DNA from: Ruminococcus sp.
Lineage (GTDB): Bacteria; Bacillota; Clostridia; Oscillospirales; Acutalibacteraceae
Direction: 5' to 3'
NCBI GenBank assembly: GCA_003521625.1
Contig: DPHV01000037.1
Span: forward strand, 4,601 to 51,274
Length of the DNA stretch: 46,674 nt
The notes beneath the pieces were generated by a model. That model ran no database searches, was not told the origin of the DNA, and saw only the letters and a list, made by a program, of their open reading frames with translations. Both the position numbers and the translations under genes were made by a program. This document shows, piece by piece, positions 7,569-19,200 of the stretch (position 1 is its first letter; each line of letters opens with the position of its first letter).

Positions 7569-8813
7569 ATGAAAAGAGATATTTATTTGAATAAACTGAT
7601 AAGAAGGAAACATAACGGACTGATTAAAGTTATAACAGGGTTACGCAGATCAGGCAAGTCTTATCTGTTATTTGAATTGTTTTATCAGCATTTGATAGAA
7701 GAAGGTGTGGAAAACAGCCATATTATCAAAATTGCATTGGATGACAGAATGAATAAAAAGTACAGAGATCCGGATTATTTGTGTGAATATGTACATGATT
7801 GTGTAAAAGATGAGAATATGTATTATGTCCTGTTGGATGAGGTGCAGTATATTCCGGAATTTGAGGATGTTCTGAACAGTTTTTTGCATATAAAGAACGT
7901 TGATACGTATGTAACGGGAAGTAATGCAAAATTTTTATCAAAAGATATTATAACTGAATTCAGGGGACGTGGTGATCAGGTTCATATATATCCGCTATCA
8001 TTTGCAGAGTTTATGCAGGACAGGAAAGAACATCCAAGAGATGCTTGGTATGAGTATGCTATGTACGGAGGATTACCAAAGTTAATAGACATTAAAGACG
8101 AAAAGGATAAAACAGAATATTTGAAATCTATTTTTAAGGAGACATATCTGGTAGATATATTAGAGCGAAATAATATTCGTAATACTGCTGAATTAGAGGA
8201 ATTATTAGATTTCCTTGCATCATCAATAGGCGGTCTTACTAATCCAAAGAAATTGTCAGATACTTTCAGGTCGGTAAAAAATGTTTCAATTCATCCGGAT
8301 ACAATAAAGAATTATCTGGAGTATTTAGAGGATTCATTTTTGATAATGAAAGCAAAACGATTTGACATCAAAGGAAAAAAATATATTAATACACCAATGA
8401 AGTACTATTTTACAGATATAGGTTTGCGTAATGCAAGAATAGATTTCAGACAGTATGAAGAAACTCATATTATGGAAAATGTTGTATATAATGAACTTTG
8501 TGTGCGAGGCTATAATGTGGATGTAGGTGTGGTTGAATATACGCAATATGATTCTAATAAAAAAAAGAAGCAAACACAGCTTGAAGTTGACTTTGTATGT
8601 AATATGGGTTCAAAAAGAATATATATTCAGTCAGCATATGCAATGCCCGATGTTAAAAAAGAGGAACAGGAACAGAAATCTTTAATCAATATAAACGATT
8701 CATTTAAAAAAGTAATTATAATTAAAGAGGGTAAAACACACTACAATGAGGAGGGAATCTTAATACTAAATCTGTTCGATTTTTTACTTGATGAAGATAG
8801 TATAAATCAGTAG
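7569..8813 (+). CDS. AAA-type ATPase with DUF4143 domain
   Basis: Predicted cytoplasmic ATPase, 414 residues. Walker A GLRRSGKS at 24-31, Walker B YYVLLDE at 85-91, a sensor-like TGSNAKF at 116-122 and the FRGR segment at 131-134 place it in the AAA_14/DUF4143 group. The C-terminal region contains QLEVDFVC and a following YIQ, reminiscent of the PD-(D/E)XK nuclease-like fold of DUF4143. The cellular role of the family is not established; members are abundant, patchy and often near mobile DNA. The gene is far richer in A/T and in codons ending in A/T than rpsI or the FtsW gene on either side. It has its own promoter and AGGAG site and is framed by two identical terminators, so recent acquisition is likely. 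Confidence 0.9.
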   Translation: MKRDIYLNKLIRRKHNGLIKVITGLRRSGKSYLLFELFYQHLIEEGVENSHIIKIALDDRMNKKYRDPDYLCEYVHDCVKDENMYYVLLDEVQYIPEFEDVLNSFLHIKNVDTYVTGSNAKFLSKDIITEFRGRGDQVHIYPLSFAEFMQDRKEHPRDAWYEYAMYGGLPKLIDIKDEKDKTEYLKSIFKETYLVDILERNNIRNTAELEELLDFLASSIGGLTNPKKLSDTFRSVKNVSIHPDTIKNYLEYLEDSFLIMKAKRFDIKGKKYINTPMKYYFTDIGLRNARIDFRQYEETHIMENVVYNELCVRGYNVDVGVVEYTQYDSNKKKKQTQLEVDFVCNMGSKRIYIQSAYAMPDVKKEEQEQKSLININDSFKKVIIIKEGKTHYNEEGILILNLFDFLLDEDSINQ

Positions 8814-8905
8814 ATGCGAACAGTAATAGTTTGACTTAAGCATAGAACACATCTGACGTAAGGAGTCAGGGTGTTCAAGCTATCAAAAATATTTTATGCT
8901 GACCT

Positions 8906-8936
8906 ACTCCAAGGCTTTTCAGGCTTTGGAGTTTTT
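8906..8936 (+). terminator. Terminator of the ATPase gene, right copy of the 31-base direct repeat
   Basis: Identical to 7386-7416. It lies 93 bases after the ATPase stop and ends in five T residues. The region between here and 9075 holds no other gene. Confidence 0.85.
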
Positions 8937-9074
8937 GTTTACCTCAAAAAATATTGACTTTTACGCTGTTTTGGATTATTATAGAAACTGTATAACTGTA
9001 ATTATACCTTTTAAAGTTTAAACAATAAACATTGATAATTTTTGCATACATATTTTGTGAAAGGAGCTTTGGGT

Positions 9075-10751
9075 GTGTTTGACCTCTCGGTAATTTTCGA
9101 CATCGGCGTAGTTGCACTGCGCATAATTCTACCCGTCTATGCGCTGATAATCGTCTACCAGTGCTATGCCGCAATGCGCCGCCACAGACGTGGTGAAAAG
9201 CCGCTTGTTACGCTTTACAATCCGACTACGGGACTGAAACTGCCCGTTCTTTTCTGGGAAAATTCAATCGGCAGAAGCAAGTCGAGCGACGTTGTCGTGG
9301 ACGACCCTGCCGTTTCAAGAAATCACTGCGTTCTTTTAAGGCGAAAGGACGGCTGGTTTATCACCGACACAGGCTCAAAGAGCGGAACCTTCGTGAACGG
9401 CAAGAGGATTCACGGCAGAAAGCAGGTGCTTATCGACGATGTAATCGGCGTGGGCAACTCTGAGTTTGAATTTAAGCGTGGTGCCGAGTATGACGAACAG
9501 CTAAAGTCGAGCTGGTTTTTCTCAAAGGTAAGCGATAAGCCTGCGATTAAATCGTGGAAGCTTATGCTGCTTGTGACGATTTTCCATTTCTTTATGTGCG
9601 TTGAAGCTATGTTCTGGAACGACGCAACAAATCAGTATGCGCCCTTGGTGCTTTTCGGAGCACTGGCGGCAGTTGAATGGGGATTTTTCTTTGTTTCAAC
9701 GGTGGTTTTAAAGCGAATCAACTTCGAGCTTGAGGCTCTTGCGCTCTTCCTTACGGGAATCGGCGTAATGCTGCTTATCAGGCAGAACGAACGCTCTGCC
9801 TATACCCAGCTTATAGCGGCGGCAATCGGAATGGCGCTGTTCTGCGTAATCATCAAGGTAATCGAGGACCCCGACAAGGTGAATAAATTGAGAATACCTA
9901 TGATGATTGTTGCGGTGCTGTTGCTTTTGTCGAGTATCGTGCTCGGCAAGATAACCTACGGTGCGGCTAACTGGATTGTTATCGGACCTGTTTCAATTCA
10001 GCCGTCGGAGCTTGTTAAGATAATTTACATTTTTATCGGTGCGAGTGCGCTTGATAAATTGCAGACCAACAAAAACCTTTTTGAGTTTATTATATTTTCA
10101 GCCGTATGCGTGGGCTTGCTTGCGTTTATGGGCGACTTCGGAACGGCGCTTATCTTCTTTATGACGTTCCTGCTTATTGCGTTTATGCGCTCGGGCGACT
10201 TCAAGACGATAATCCTCGCCGTTGCGGCGGCTGTTTTCGGCGTGACGTTCATTCTGAAGTTCAAGCCGTATGTTGCAGACCGCTTTAAGGTGTGGGGAAA
10301 TGCGTGGCAGTATGCGCAGGCTGAAGGCTATCAGCAGACCCACGTGCTCACGTTTCTTGCAAGCGGCGGACTTTTCGGCGTGGGCATCGGCAACGGCTTT
10401 TTAAAGCAGGTCGGAGCGTCGGAGAGCGACCTCGTTTTCGGCATTGTAGCCGAGGAAATGGGCGTTATCGTTGCAATAACGATTGCAATTGCAGTCGGTG
10501 CGCTCGTGATTTACGCACGTGCAATCACCACACGAAGCAGAAGCACATTCTATTCAATTTCAGCGTGCTGTGCGGCAGGCTTGCTTGTTGTTCAGCTTTC
10601 ACTCAATGTTTTCGGCGCAACCGATATTCTTCCGCTTACGGGCGTTACGTTCCCGTTCATAAGTGCAGGCGGCTCAAGTATTATGGCTTGCTGGGGACTG
10701 ATTGCGTTTATCAAGGCGGCAGACGAGAGGACATACGCTGTTAAAAGGTAG
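9075..10751 (+). CDS. FHA domain-SEDS (FtsW/RodA/SpoVE) fusion protein
   Basis: Peptidoglycan glycosyltransferase of the SEDS family joined to an N-terminal phosphothreonine-binding FHA domain; 558 residues. A first membrane helix (about 10-30) precedes the FHA domain (about 45-135) with GRS at 66-68, SRNH at 81-84 and SGTFVNG at 103-109. About ten membrane helices follow, with SEDS hallmarks GDFGTALIFF, VAEEMGVI and LTGVTFPFISAGGSS. The start is taken as GTG 9075 because GAAAGGAG (9059-9066) fits it; the ATG at 9042 lies upstream of that site. With the following PBP gene it forms a polymerase-transpeptidase pair, and the FHA domain implies control by a Ser/Thr kinase not present here. Such fusions occur in other Clostridia and Actinobacteria. 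Confidence 0.92.
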   Translation: MFDLSVIFDIGVVALRIILPVYALIIVYQCYAAMRRHRRGEKPLVTLYNPTTGLKLPVLFWENSIGRSKSSDVVVDDPAVSRNHCVLLRRKDGWFITDTGSKSGTFVNGKRIHGRKQVLIDDVIGVGNSEFEFKRGAEYDEQLKSSWFFSKVSDKPAIKSWKLMLLVTIFHFFMCVEAMFWNDATNQYAPLVLFGALAAVEWGFFFVSTVVLKRINFELEALALFLTGIGVMLLIRQNERSAYTQLIAAAIGMALFCVIIKVIEDPDKVNKLRIPMMIVAVLLLLSSIVLGKITYGAANWIVIGPVSIQPSELVKIIYIFIGASALDKLQTNKNLFEFIIFSAVCVGLLAFMGDFGTALIFFMTFLLIAFMRSGDFKTIILAVAAAVFGVTFILKFKPYVADRFKVWGNAWQYAQAEGYQQTHVLTFLASGGLFGVGIGNGFLKQVGASESDLVFGIVAEEMGVIVAITIAIAVGALVIYARAITTRSRSTFYSISACCAAGLLVVQLSLNVFGATDILPLTGVTFPFISAGGSSIMACWGLIAFIKAADERTYAVKR

Positions 10752-10757
10752 TTTTAA

Positions 10758-11150
10758 CAGTGTGGAGTTTGGAGTGTGGAGAGTGGAGTTAATGGTCGCT
10801 GCGCTCCGGATTTATAATGTTGCGTATTGTTTGGATGAATTTGTTTTCCTTGGATTGATTGATATATAGGCAACGTTTCGGGACGTGTGGGAACCCGTCC
10901 CCTACGAAAATAAATACAAACGTTTCCTCTATATGCGTAGGGGACGGCTTCCCAGACGTCCCGTTTTATAAATTGCAACGCAATTTATAAAATATGGCGA
11001 ACGCAGTTCGCCGCTACAATAATAAAGTTTTATCTTTGCGGCGAAGCCGCATACAAATAAATTCGGGAACTAAACTTTCATATTATTACAACCTATCCAC
11101 ACGACCACAACTCCACACTCCACACTCCAAACTCCACACTTCACACTCAA
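10758..11150. repeat. Composite intergenic repeat (families F, D, C, F)
   Basis: The 418-base gap between the SEDS and PBP genes is almost entirely repeat. It starts with a GTGTGGAGTTTGGAG purine tract and GGTCGCTGCGCTCC (F), then CAACGTTTCGGGACGTG (D), a family C copy at 10937-11020, and ends with an inverted pyrimidine tract (CTCCACACTCCAC) at about 11105-11148. A closely related F-D-C block occurs inverted at 43403-43566. Confidence 0.85.
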
Positions 11151-11169
11151 ATTAAAAGGAGGCGTTTAT

Positions 11170-12573
11170 TTGAAAAGAGTATTACGGCGAAGCACATTAA
11201 TTTTTATACTTACTCTTGCATTCATAGGCGGAATGGGTTATCTTACGTTTCAGCTTATTATGAACGCCGACGACTGGGTTGACCAGCCGTACAATGCCCA
11301 CATTGCAGGCAGCGGCGGTCTTGCGCAGGCAGGCGCAATATACGACAGAAACGGCGAGGTGCTTGCACAGACCGTTGACGGCGAGCGTGTATATAATGAA
11401 AACGCAAGCGTGAGGAAATCGCTGTTGCACGTTGTGGGCGACAACAGTCTTAATATTTCAACGGCGGCACAGAGTATGTACCGCTCCCAGCTTTCGGGCT
11501 ACAGCCTTTTCTGGGGACTGAATATGCCCCAGTCGCTGAGAAGCTCAAATGATATGAAGCTTACTGTTGACGCAAAAACCTGTGCGGCGGCTTACGACGT
11601 GCTTGCAAGCTACGACAAAAAGGGCGCCTGCGTGATATATAACTACAAAACGGGTGAGGTAATCTGCTCGGTCAGCACAAAGGGCTATGACCCGCAGGCT
11701 CCTCCCGAAATTACAAAAGAAAACGAAAGCGAGTACGAGGGCGTTTATCTTGACAACGTGCTTTCCTCGTCATACACACCCGGCTCAATTTTCAAAATCG
11801 TAACAGCTGCGGCGGCAATTGAAAATATCCCCGATATTTACGAGAGAACGTGGACGTGCACAGGCAGTGAGGAAATCGGCGGCAGTGACATAACCTGCGT
11901 TGAACCTCACGGAACAATGGACTTCAAGCAGGCTATGGCACATTCGTGCAACGTAGTTTTTGCAGAGCTTGCGGTTGAGCTTGGCGCAGATACAATGAAT
12001 AAAACTGCCGAGAAAATCGGTATAAATATGTCGTTCGAGGTTGACGGAGTGAAAACCGCAAAAGGACACTACGACGCTTCAAAGGCTAACACCAACCAGC
12101 TTGCCTGGTCGGGCGTAGGTCAGTACGACAACGAAGTAAACCCTATGCAGATGGCGATAATCTGCGGCGCAATTGCAAACGGAGGAAAGGCGACTAATCC
12201 TACTCTTGTTGAGGACGGAGCGGCTTCGATTCTTTCGGCAATCGGTATCAACAAAAGCGGTAACGGCAGAGAGATGTTCAGCAAGGACACAGCCGCACAG
12301 CTTGATGAAATAATGAGATACACAATAACCGACTATTACGGCGACAATTTGTTCGGCGGTCTGACTGTCTGTGCCAAGACGGGTACGGGCGAAGTCGGCG
12401 ACGACAAAGAGCCGAACGGCTGGATGGTAGGCTACTCAAAGGACGAGGACTGTCCGCTTGCGTTTGCCTGCGTTGTTGAGGACTCGGGCTCCGGATTCAC
12501 CTATGCCGCTCCCGTTGTTGAGGCGGCTATGATTCAGGCGGCAAAATCCTTAGGCGCATCGGCGGTAGGTTAA
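11170..12573 (+). CDS. Class B-like penicillin-binding protein (transpeptidase)
   Basis: Membrane-anchored D,D-transpeptidase that cross-links peptidoglycan, 467 residues. One N-terminal anchor (about 8-30) precedes a short pedestal with GAIYDRNGEVLA (56-67), the usual first motif of class B PBPs. The catalytic domain has SIFK (206-209, active serine S206), SCN (259-261) and KTG (403-405). It is shorter than FtsI or PBP2, mainly in the pedestal, like the small PBPs paired with FHA-FtsW proteins in Clostridia and Actinobacteria. The start is TTG at 11170, preceded by AAAAGGAGG at 5-8 bases; no ATG fits. The partner is the SEDS protein upstream, though about 400 bases of repeat DNA separate them. 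The stop codon overlaps the start of an AATTCGG repeat. Confidence 0.93.
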   Translation: MKRVLRRSTLIFILTLAFIGGMGYLTFQLIMNADDWVDQPYNAHIAGSGGLAQAGAIYDRNGEVLAQTVDGERVYNENASVRKSLLHVVGDNSLNISTAAQSMYRSQLSGYSLFWGLNMPQSLRSSNDMKLTVDAKTCAAAYDVLASYDKKGACVIYNYKTGEVICSVSTKGYDPQAPPEITKENESEYEGVYLDNVLSSSYTPGSIFKIVTAAAAIENIPDIYERTWTCTGSEEIGGSDITCVEPHGTMDFKQAMAHSCNVVFAELAVELGADTMNKTAEKIGINMSFEVDGVKTAKGHYDASKANTNQLAWSGVGQYDNEVNPMQMAIICGAIANGGKATNPTLVEDGAASILSAIGINKSGNGREMFSKDTAAQLDEIMRYTITDYYGDNLFGGLTVCAKTGTGEVGDDKEPNGWMVGYSKDEDCPLAFACVVEDSGSGFTYAAPVVEAAMIQAAKSLGASAVG

Positions 12574-12771
12574 TTCGGAATTCGGAATGCGTAATTCGGC
12601 GGTGTGCCACCGCCGGCAAATCGAGTGGAAAAGTCGGATCGTTTTGAAAAAATGGATGCCCGAATTTTAAATTGATATATGGGTAACGTTTCGGGACGTG
12701 TAGGAACCCGTCCCCTACGGCTATAAATGAAACGTTTGTATTACAGCCGTAGGGACACGCACTCCGTGTCC
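12572..12771. repeat. Family E and family D repeats between PBP and secA genes
   Basis: Family E (AATTCGGAATTCGGAATGCG) begins inside the PBP stop codon, covering 12572-12599. Family D runs from AACGTTTCGGGACGTGTAGG at 12685 to GTGTCCG at 12771, and is nearly identical to 29885-29972. No gene is present in the 262-base gap; GAAAGG at 12821-12826 serves secA. Confidence 0.8.
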
Positions 12772-12835
12772 GCTTTACAGTAACAACGGAAATATAAGTA
12801 AAAATACATACACATACACAGAAAGGAAAATCAGA

Positions 12836-15706
<2,871 letters not shown>

Positions 15707-15736
15707 TCAATTAACAATTTAAAATATGTAATTATT

Positions 15737-15771
15737 AAAAGCGCTGTCCTGTTACGGGGCAGCGCTTTTTT
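15737..15771 (+). terminator. Intrinsic terminator of secA
   Basis: AAAAGCGCTGTCC pairs with GGGCAGCGCTTTT (one wobble) around a TGTTAC loop and ends in six T residues, 31 bases after the secA stop. Confidence 0.92.
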
Positions 15772-16210
15772 GCGGTAAAACGTTAAATGGTTAAATAAAT
15801 AGCAAAATAGTATTAATAAATCATTGGTAAAAATGACTAATAAGTATTAGATTTATGTAAAGAAATTGTAAAACGGCAAGTCGAAAATTGCGTTTTTGTA
15901 AATAATAAAGGCAATATTGACGTAAAAACGTCGCAATTAATCAAATATTTCAACAAATTATCCCTTTAAAAAATAAAATTTTGCCATGAAAAAATGCTTT
16001 GGAAATTATGTTAATTATTACCAAAAAATAATTTACTATTTGTTTATATTGCGACTTTAATAAAGCAATAAAATATTATATAATTAGTTCAATTCCGCAT
16101 TAAATTAATTTATGAGCTTGAAAATAAGTGTAGATAAAGTGACAATCAAAATAGTTTTAAAAACTATACCTTATATTTGTATTTATAAAGTTTATAAAGG
16201 AGAGACACAA
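15772..16210. other. AT-rich upstream region of the pilus locus
   Basis: About 440 bases with very high A/T and no open frame of note. A palindrome ATAGTTTT-A-AAAACTAT stands at 16151-16167, about 45 bases before the leader ORF, and may be an operator. A small GACGT/ACGTC hairpin is at 15919-15932. Several TATAAT-like words occur (for example near 16075), but no clear -35/-10 pair could be chosen. A long untranslated leader is possible. Confidence 0.5.
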
Positions 16211-16270
16211 ATGAGAGCTATTTTTATAGCAACCGGTGCTTACGGAAAGGAAGTGAGAACAGGTGTTTAA
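16211..16270 (+). CDS. 19-codon leader ORF overlapping the adhesin start
   Basis: An ATG at 16211 with a very good ribosome site (AAAGGAG at 16196-16202, 8 bases spacing) opens a frame of 19 residues (MRAIFIATGAYGKEVRTGV). The TAA at 16268-16270 lies just inside the adhesin gene, whose GTG start is at 16263. The site in front of the GTG (AAAGGAAG) lies within this short frame. The arrangement suggests that ribosomes translating the leader deliver or control initiation at the adhesin, as in classic translational coupling. The peptide has no recognisable motif. It could instead be an accident of the AT-rich leader, but the ribosome site argues for translation. Confidence 0.5.
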   Translation: MRAIFIATGAYGKEVRTGV

Positions 16271-19200
16271 GGCAATCAGAAAAGCAGGAAGTATTTTCAG
16301 AAAGAGCCTGTCGCTTGTGCTCGCTTTTTCAATGATGATTTCCGTATGCATGGTGAGCGCATTTTCAGTAAGCGCAGCAGGAAGCGGTTCGGGTAATTTC
16401 TACCTTGTGACAACTGCTAACTCTGACTGGCAGGGCAAAACCGTAACCTATAAGTTTGCCAATTCCGGCGGAAGCGTTTTGAAGGGCGCAACGGCAAGCG
16501 GCACGGGCTTGTACACGCTGACTGCACCCTCGGGCGCAACAAAGCTTGAGGTATCAAGAGGGGCGGTTACACTCCCGTCAACCGTTGTAAAGGACGGTTA
16601 TCAGCGTATTTTTCTGAACCGCAGTAACGTAACATCAAAGGGCGGCGGAATTTACACTTACTCGAATCCCTACATACACTATTATGAGGGCACTTCATCG
16701 GGTACTGTATGGCCGGGCAACAAGATGACGCAAATCGGTTCAACCGATATTTACTATGCCGATATTCCGAACGGTTACAAAAAGCTGAATTTCAGCGACC
16801 AGGACGAATCCGGCGGTAATAAGACAACAGTTCATCAGACGGACGACCAGACAATCGTTTATTATGATAACTACGCATACTTCTCGGGCAGTAAGTGGGA
16901 AAATCCTCACATCCGCACAGCCGACCTTTCGGGAATCAACAACTCGGAAGATACGGTTTATATGGACAAGGACGAGAACCTTGTTCTGAGCAAATTCAAC
17001 TACGCAGGAACTAATATTTCGACAAGAAGCTGTTATGTATATAACGAAAACTGGAAAAGCTTCAGTCAGATTTATGCTTCCTACAGCCTTGTCGGCGCAA
17101 CGCTCAGCGATTCCGACAGAACATATGTTAAAACTCTGACTCTTACCAAGGAAACAGTAAACGGTCTGACAATGTTCAGGGGAACAATTCCCTACGGAAC
17201 GAATTTGTGCTTCCACGTAAACAGCGATAACTTCAAGGGTGCTTCGTGGACAACCACATATCCTACAGTCGGCTCCTACGACGGAAGCGGCTACACTGAC
17301 AGCACAGCATCATATAAAATCACAACGACTTCCGAAGCGTGGATGATGCGTTCTGAAATTAACAGCGTAAACTATGACGCTATTGTTGACAGCAACTTCC
17401 CGAATGATGGCTCAATTGTCGGCGTTGAGGCAACCTACATTGATTACTGGTCCGATATGGAGCAGGAGAAGGGCTACCTTCAATGTCAGGGTAAATCCGG
17501 CGACGGCGACATCGAAAACTACTGGTATCAGTTTGATAACTTCAACAGCTACATCAGTCAGAAGGCAAGCGCTGTCAGCAGTAAATGGGAATATCCGCTG
17601 TACTTCGGAAATATGTTTAAGGGTGACAGCTGGTACAATACGTTTAAGAACCACGCTGACGAACTTACGAACATCAACAACTATGATGATAACTACTATT
17701 ATGCGGTAAACAACTCCAACGGTATGGTATGGGGCGGAGGTAACTACAACCAGTCGCTCCAGGGACTTGTTTATCCCACTCTCGACAGCAAGGGCGACCT
17801 TCAGGTTGTAAACGGAGTAAAAGCTCCGTACTTTGATGCGGCAGAGCTTGCAGCGGCAAAGTACAACGATAAAAAGGTTGCAAGCGTGTTCAAGTCCTAC
17901 TTCCCGTTCCGTGCGTCAACCGACAGCAACGGCGTTTCTACATATTCATTCACGTCAAAGAATGCAAGGGACAACGTTTATTTCACATGGGATAACCTCA
18001 CTCCGAAAAAGGTAAATTACGGAGCAGGAACAAGCTACGGTGTTCAGGACGCCCTTACAAACTTTGGCGGCTCGTCAAACGGCTACGGTATTTTCCCGTT
18101 TAACAACACGAGCAACACGTCCTCGGGCAAGGGTACAAACTACAATCAGGACTACGGCTTCGGCATTCGTCTTGACATTGACTTCCGTGTTCCCGCAGGC
18201 GGCAAGCTTTCAAACGGACAGGACGTTGCGTTTGACTACACCGGTGACGACGACTTGTGGGTATTTATCGGTGAGGACCCGACAGGCGCAAATGCAGAGC
18301 TTGTGCTTGACCTCGGCGGCGACCACAAGGAAGCAAAGGGTAACATCAACTTTAACACAATGAAGGCAATTGTAAATGATTCCTTTGCTAACTACGGTAC
18401 AGAAACTTATAATACTGAAACTATTACAAATACAATACCAAGTGATGAAATATGGGTACAGACTTCGCAAAAAGATTTCTGCCTTTATGTATGGCAGGAT
18501 ACATCGGTTGCAATTAATAATAACGGACAGTATTTTATTACACCGTATCAAACAAGCAACGGCTATTGCAAATTTAAAAAATCACAGCTTGGAAACAACA
18601 GCGAAGTAGTGTTCTGTAAATGGCAGAACGTAAATGACGGTAGGCTTTCAACAGGCAATGTTTCTGTTACAAATGTTACAGGAAAAACTGTATCTGAAAT
18701 AGGTTCAAGCATAAACTATACTGTTAAGACAAAATCCTTCAACGGCGGCGAACAGCTTGACCCGAACAAGACCTACCATATGGTAGTGTTCTATATGGAG
18801 CGTGGTGAGTCCGAGTCGAACTTCTCGGTAGGCTTCTCAATGACTCCTGCAAACAACGACCTTGTTGTCAACAAAACTCTTGACACAGGCGACACAATCA
18901 AGGAGATTGCCGACGACTTAAAGGCAAACGAAAGCTACAGCTATACAATAACCGATAATGACGGCGTTTCTGATGCAGGAAAAACATATGTTCACCACAG
19001 CGCAGACACTTCAACAAGCAGTGCAACGCTCGGTAACAACGGCTCGTTTGGCTTAAAGGACTCCGAGGGCGCAGAGTTTGAAAATACATTTAAGACAGGT
19101 TCATCAATCACCGTTACCGAGTCAGAGCCTTCTCCGCTTGCGTACGATACAAGCTGGGAGCTTATCAATGACAAAAACGGTCAGGTAATTACCAACAGCA

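Noticed and set aside
15870..15950. Possible c-di-GMP riboswitch-like words (GGCAA, GTCGAAA, GACGTAAAA) upstream of the pilus locus
   Set aside because: The order and spacing do not match the GEMM consensus, and no paired stems with the conserved tetraloop receptor could be drawn by eye. A covariance search would decide.
16740..19174. Several minus-strand and other-frame ORFs within the adhesin gene
   Set aside because: All overlap the long adhesin frame, lack ribosome sites and have low-complexity or basic composition typical of shadow frames.
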